From contig NZ_RQVQ01000001.1 of NCBI RefSeq assembly GCF_003865405.1, positions 62,001-126,000 on the forward strand: a stretch of 64,000 bases of DNA. Direction: 5' to 3'. How positions within the stretch are numbered: position 1 is the stretch's first letter; every line of letters begins with the position of its first letter. A program made the position numbers and the translations under genes. Below the pieces are notes generated by a model, which saw only the letters and a program-made list of their open reading frames with translations, searched no databases and had not been told where the DNA came from. This document shows positions 61,371 to 64,000 of this stretch, one piece after another. The stretch is from Paenimyroides tangerinum. GTDB lineage: Bacteria > Bacteroidota > Bacteroidia > Flavobacteriales > Flavobacteriaceae.

Positions 61371-62030
61371 TTATCGAGTTATATTTTCTTCTTTATTATT
61401 CTTTTTAAGTGCCAAACGATATTCTGCTAAAATAACTTTTACATCGTCAGACATTTCGTTATGTAAATCAGCAGCTGATGTTGTATTATATCCTTCTCTA
61501 TATTCTTCAACTCCTTTTTTATTGGTTCCTTTTCTACCTCTAAGATTTAATTCTTTATCGATAATAAACACATTAGGTGTTGCTGCATCAGAATCTAAAC
61601 CACCGACTAATTGAAGCTTTGAATAATATTCAGAAATCTCATCTGGAGTAGCAAATACAAAAAACCATTTAGACAAATCAGCGTCACGACTTAAAGTTTG
61701 AACAATTTTAGAAATTTCTTCTTCTGTACCAAATGGAGCAACATAGACCACTTGAAAATCCACAAACTCCATATTTTTAGAATAGATTTTATGACATAGA
61801 TTGGTAATATTACCTTTAAATTCATTTACATTATTACCTGGAAAACCAAGAATTGTAATTTTATTTTTTAGTTGAATCACACTATCATTTTGATTTTTAA
61901 AATTTGGTAATTCAGGGACGTTTGAGGTAACAATTGGCAGCTTAACAAAGTTATTTACTCCTGAGGCAAAAAATAAATAAGCGACAATTGGAATTATAAA
62001 TAAAGCTACAATAAGAAAGACTTTTTTCAT
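61371..62030 (-). CDS. SCO1-like thioredoxin-fold protein lacking the copper motif
   Basis: A 219-residue membrane-anchored protein with the same length and layout as the SCO1 protein encoded 3 bases downstream: an N-terminal helix (VFLIVALFIIPIVAYLFFA), then ILGFPGNNVNEFKGN where SCO1 has its CxxxC loop, then VYVAPFGTEEEISKIVQTL and TPNVFIIDKELNLRGRKGTN. The CxxxC is gone; only a single Cys (79) remains near the position, and the late His is not evident. It is therefore unlikely to carry copper the same way. It may be a structural partner of the active SCO protein; this is inference. Confidence 0.75.
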   Translation of the reverse strand: MKKVFLIVALFIIPIVAYLFFASGVNNFVKLPIVTSNVPELPNFKNQNDSVIQLKNKITILGFPGNNVNEFKGNITNLCHKIYSKNMEFVDFQVVYVAPFGTEEEISKIVQTLSRDADLSKWFFVFATPDEISEYYSKLQLVGGLDSDAATPNVFIIDKELNLRGRKGTNKKGVEEYREGYNTTSAADLHNEMSDDVKVILAEYRLALKKNNKEENITR

Positions 62031-62055
62031 TATGAAAATTTTTACAAAAATAAAA

Positions 62056-62080
62056 AAAAGGCGGTAAAATACCGCCTTTT
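62056..62080. terminator. Internal terminator between oxidase subunits and SCO genes
   Basis: AAAAGGCGGTA (62056-62066) pairs exactly with TACCGCCTTTT (62070-62080), loop of three bases, with A/T runs either side. It should reduce read-through from the subunit genes into the SCO/DUF420 genes. Confidence 0.85.
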
Positions 62081-62098
62081 TAACTCATTTTTATGGAT

Positions 62099-62452
62099 TT
62101 AGAAAATCCATTTATAACTTGAATTTTGGAATACTTGATGAATATATTCACCTTCGATTAAAACGATAGCAGTTAAGTAAACACATAAAAATGCTAATGT
62201 ACCAACTATCGACCATCTGAAAGATGCTTTTTCACCTTCTAAGTGCATGAAAGCCCACATAATGTAGTATGCTTTCCAAATTGTCATTAAAATAAATATC
62301 CAGTTTAATAAACTTAATGTTAAAAACTCGGTGTAGAATAAAAATGCTGGTTTTACAATTCCTAATGCTACCTCAACAATTGTTAGAAGAGATAAATAAA
62401 TAAAAACCATCCAAATTCTTTTGGTATTCGATCCGTGTGCGTTTGCTCCCAT
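62099..62452 (-). CDS. Cytochrome c oxidase subunit IV (caa3 type)
   Basis: A 117-residue protein with three helices: IWMVFIYLSLLTIVEVALGI, LLNWIFILMTIWKAYYIMWA and GTLAFLCVYLTAIVLIEGEY. The pattern with FMHLEGEK between helices two and three is typical of prokaryotic subunit IV (CtaF/CoxD), a small stabilising subunit of heme-copper oxidases. It follows the subunit III gene by 17 bases. Confidence 0.88.
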   Translation of the reverse strand: MGANAHGSNTKRIWMVFIYLSLLTIVEVALGIVKPAFLFYTEFLTLSLLNWIFILMTIWKAYYIMWAFMHLEGEKASFRWSIVGTLAFLCVYLTAIVLIEGEYIHQVFQNSSYKWIF

Positions 62453-62469
62453 TTTTTTCTAATTTAAAA

Positions 62470-63456
62470 TTATACCAAGTAGAAGAATGTGAATACGAAT
62501 ACCCAAACTAAATCTACAAAGTGCCAGTATAAACCAACTTTTTCAACCATTTCATAACTTCTTCTTCTTTCGTAAGTTCCCAATAATACATTAAAGAAAA
62601 TAATAATGTTTAACAAAACTCCAGTTGCAACGTGGAATCCGTGGAAACCAGTAATAAAGAAGAATAAATCAGCGAAAGATTTGTGACCATATTCGTTTCT
62701 AACTAAGTTAGCACCTTCAACTACATATTTAAATTGAGAAGCTTGAGCTAAAGTTTCTTCTCTAGAAAGAATAACTTTTTTATGTCTTCCTTCATCAAAT
62801 TGCGTTCTGATTAAAACATCTGGATTTTTCTCTAAACCAGCTTGAATTTGCGCAACTGAATAAGTAGGTGGTGTTGAATTCCCAAGGAACCAAAAAGCTT
62901 CGCTATTATTTAAAGCAACACGCTCATTTGGAACAGATGTATCAGCAAAATCAGCTAAAGCAACTCTTTTTCCGTCTTTATCAACAAATTGTAAAATCTG
63001 ACCTCCTTGTGTTTCTACAGCTCCGTAAGTTCCAGTAATGAAATTTTTCCACTCCCAAGCTTGAGAACCTAAGAAAATAAAACCTCCTACAATTGTTAAA
63101 AGCATATAAACAGCAACTTTATTCTTTTTCATTTGATGTCCAGCATCTACTGCCAAAACCATCGTAACAGATGAAAAGATTAAGATAAATGTCATCAATG
63201 CAACATAATACATCGGTAAATTCATACCGTGCAAAAACGGAAAGTGATTAAAGACCTCGTCGGCGATTGGCCAAGAATCGATAAATTTAAATCTTGTAAA
63301 ACCGTAGGCTACAAGAAAACCACAAAATGTTAATGCATCTGATAATATGAAATACCACATCATCATTTTTCCGTAGCTTGCGCCTAGAGGTTGCTGTGAT
63401 GCTCCTCCCCCCCAGACTTTTTCTTTAGTCGCTGCTGTAGTAACTGTCGCTCCCAT
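62470..63456 (-). CDS. Cytochrome c oxidase subunit III with a large periplasmic or cytoplasmic insert
   Basis: A 328-residue membrane protein. Helices with MMMWYFILSDALTFCGFLVA, LPMYYVALMTFILIFSSVTM and the late FFITGFHGFHVATGVLLNII and WHFVDLVWVFVFTFFYLV are classic subunit III, including the HGFHV and WHFVD histidine motifs. Between residues about 146 and 258 lies a soluble segment (for example VETQGGQILQFVDKDGKR), which standard subunit III lacks. Subunit III stabilises the oxidase and its oxygen channel. It is the second of two subunit III-like genes in the operon. Confidence 0.92.
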   Translation of the reverse strand: MGATVTTAATKEKVWGGGASQQPLGASYGKMMMWYFILSDALTFCGFLVAYGFTRFKFIDSWPIADEVFNHFPFLHGMNLPMYYVALMTFILIFSSVTMVLAVDAGHQMKKNKVAVYMLLTIVGGFIFLGSQAWEWKNFITGTYGAVETQGGQILQFVDKDGKRVALADFADTSVPNERVALNNSEAFWFLGNSTPPTYSVAQIQAGLEKNPDVLIRTQFDEGRHKKVILSREETLAQASQFKYVVEGANLVRNEYGHKSFADLFFFITGFHGFHVATGVLLNIIIFFNVLLGTYERRRSYEMVEKVGLYWHFVDLVWVFVFTFFYLV

Positions 63457-63523
63457 AAAAATTTTAAAAAGTTAAAAAGTTCCCAAATTTACACATTTTT
63501 TCTATTCAAGAAAAGTAAATTCA

Positions 63524-64000
63524 CTAATTGTAAAAAGTAAAAAATAAAAATAAATACAACCACAAGAAGTCTAAGAAGTGCCAAAACATCGCACCTAACT
63601 CTATTCCAAGACTTTGAGTTGAATTATACCTTTGTTTATAATGATTATAAATTACTATCAATAATGAAATTAAAGCTCCGATAATATGTGCCATATGCAC
63701 TAACACCAAAACATACAAAAACGAAGTAGTAATATTACTTTCACTTCCTGTAAAATAATATCCCTCAGAAACAATTTGAGAGAAACCTTCGAACTGTAAA
63801 GCTATAAATACAATCCCAAAAAACAAAGTAAGACCCAAACAAATTGACGTTAGATTACGATTATTTTTCTTAATCGCAACTTTAGCCATATGAAAAGTCA
63901 CACTACTAACAATCATGATAATTGTGCTATACAAAAACGCACTAGGCAAGTTAAATTCAGCCAACCAATCAGGCCTACTTTTACTAACAACATAAGCACT
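63524..64000 (-). CDS. Cytochrome c oxidase subunit III, short paralogue (5' end cut by window edge)
   Basis: The frame is open to the right edge of the window (SRPDWLAEFNLPSAFLYST), so the true start is outside. The RPDWL...LPS segment before the first helix belongs to the family. The visible 158 residues hold four helices, including YVLVLVHMAHIIGALISLLI and MFWHFLDFLWLYLFLFF, with the WHFLD motif of subunit III. Bacteroidetes oxidase operons often carry two subunit III genes; this short one precedes the long one by 67 bases. Confidence 0.88.
   Translation of the reverse strand, partial: SAYVVSKSRPDWLAEFNLPSAFLYSTIIMIVSSVTFHMAKVAIKKNNRNLTSICLGLTLFFGIVFIALQFEGFSQIVSEGYYFTGSESNITTSFLYVLVLVHMAHIIGALISLLIVIYNHYKQRYNSTQSLGIELGAMFWHFLDFLWLYLFLFFTFYN

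Overview
The window looks like chromosomal DNA of a member of the Flavobacteriaceae, most likely Flavobacterium or a close relative. The DNA is very AT-rich. Many genes are preceded by the Bacteroidetes -7 promoter element TAnnTTTG, sometimes with a TTG about 18-22 bases upstream, instead of a classical -10 box, and Shine-Dalgarno sequences are scarce. Typical Bacteroidetes gene forms are present: a FolK-deoxynucleoside kinase fusion, a single-chain PurL, an S46 dipeptidyl peptidase, GIN-domain proteins and a caa3-type oxidase operon. No phage, plasmid, transposase, CRISPR array or recognisable defence island is visible.

Layout. 1-1.6 kb holds the N-terminal part of a secreted TPR protein that runs off the left edge. 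1.8-11.3 kb is a surface-glycan locus: an FtsE-like ATPase coupled to a glycosyltransferase, further GT2/GT4 enzymes on both strands, and a tight leftward operon for a 3-amino-3,6-dideoxyhexose (FdtA-like isomerase, Wzx-like flippase, glycosyltransferase, FdtB-like aminotransferase, FemAB/GNAT-like protein). 11.4-14.7 kb is thrS-infC-rpmI-rplT; infC appears to start on the non-standard codon ATA. dapD and an LTA-synthase-like membrane phosphotransferase follow. 17.6-26.6 kb is a lipopolysaccharide-core type region: a KdkA/WaaP-like kinase, a GT9 heptosyltransferase-like enzyme, two WaaE/KdtX-like GT2 enzymes, a polysaccharide deacetylase, a DUF5672 protein, a tandem pair of unfamiliar paralogues and a GT4 enzyme. 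26.7-36.8 kb holds a beta-helix-like lipoprotein, purL, an OatA-like acyltransferase, palindromic intergenic repeats, a sugar aminotransferase and waaA (Kdo transferase).

36.8-53.5 kb is mostly housekeeping and envelope genes: a DPP11-type peptidase, a small repetitive lipoprotein, a SecB-like protein beside a GH3-family protein, DUF2797, sppA, folK-dNK, a SpoU methyltransferase, a FUSC protein, a TetR regulator, a DUF3575 protein, mutS with an HPP membrane protein, and an OmpW-like porin. 53.8-54.3 kb has three tRNA-Leu(UAA) genes and one tRNA-Gly(GCC). 54.4-56.4 kb encodes two GIN-domain proteins flanking a YegP-like protein. 56.4-59.8 kb is a leftward TolC / membrane-fusion-protein / tsaB operon. 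59.9-64 kb is the distal part of a leftward cytochrome c oxidase operon: subunit III twice, subunit IV, two SCO1-like proteins, DUF420 and a small CxxC protein.

The dominant theme is cell-envelope glycan assembly: Kdo transfer, core glycosylation and phosphorylation, amino-sugar synthesis, flipping and acylation. I did not find a self-evident new system. The best leads are the tandem unknown paralogues at 23.5-25.4 kb, the seven-rung alternating GLG/GAG lipoprotein in the GIN-YegP-GIN cassette, the apparent ATA start of infC, and a SCO1 paralogue without its copper motif in the oxidase operon.
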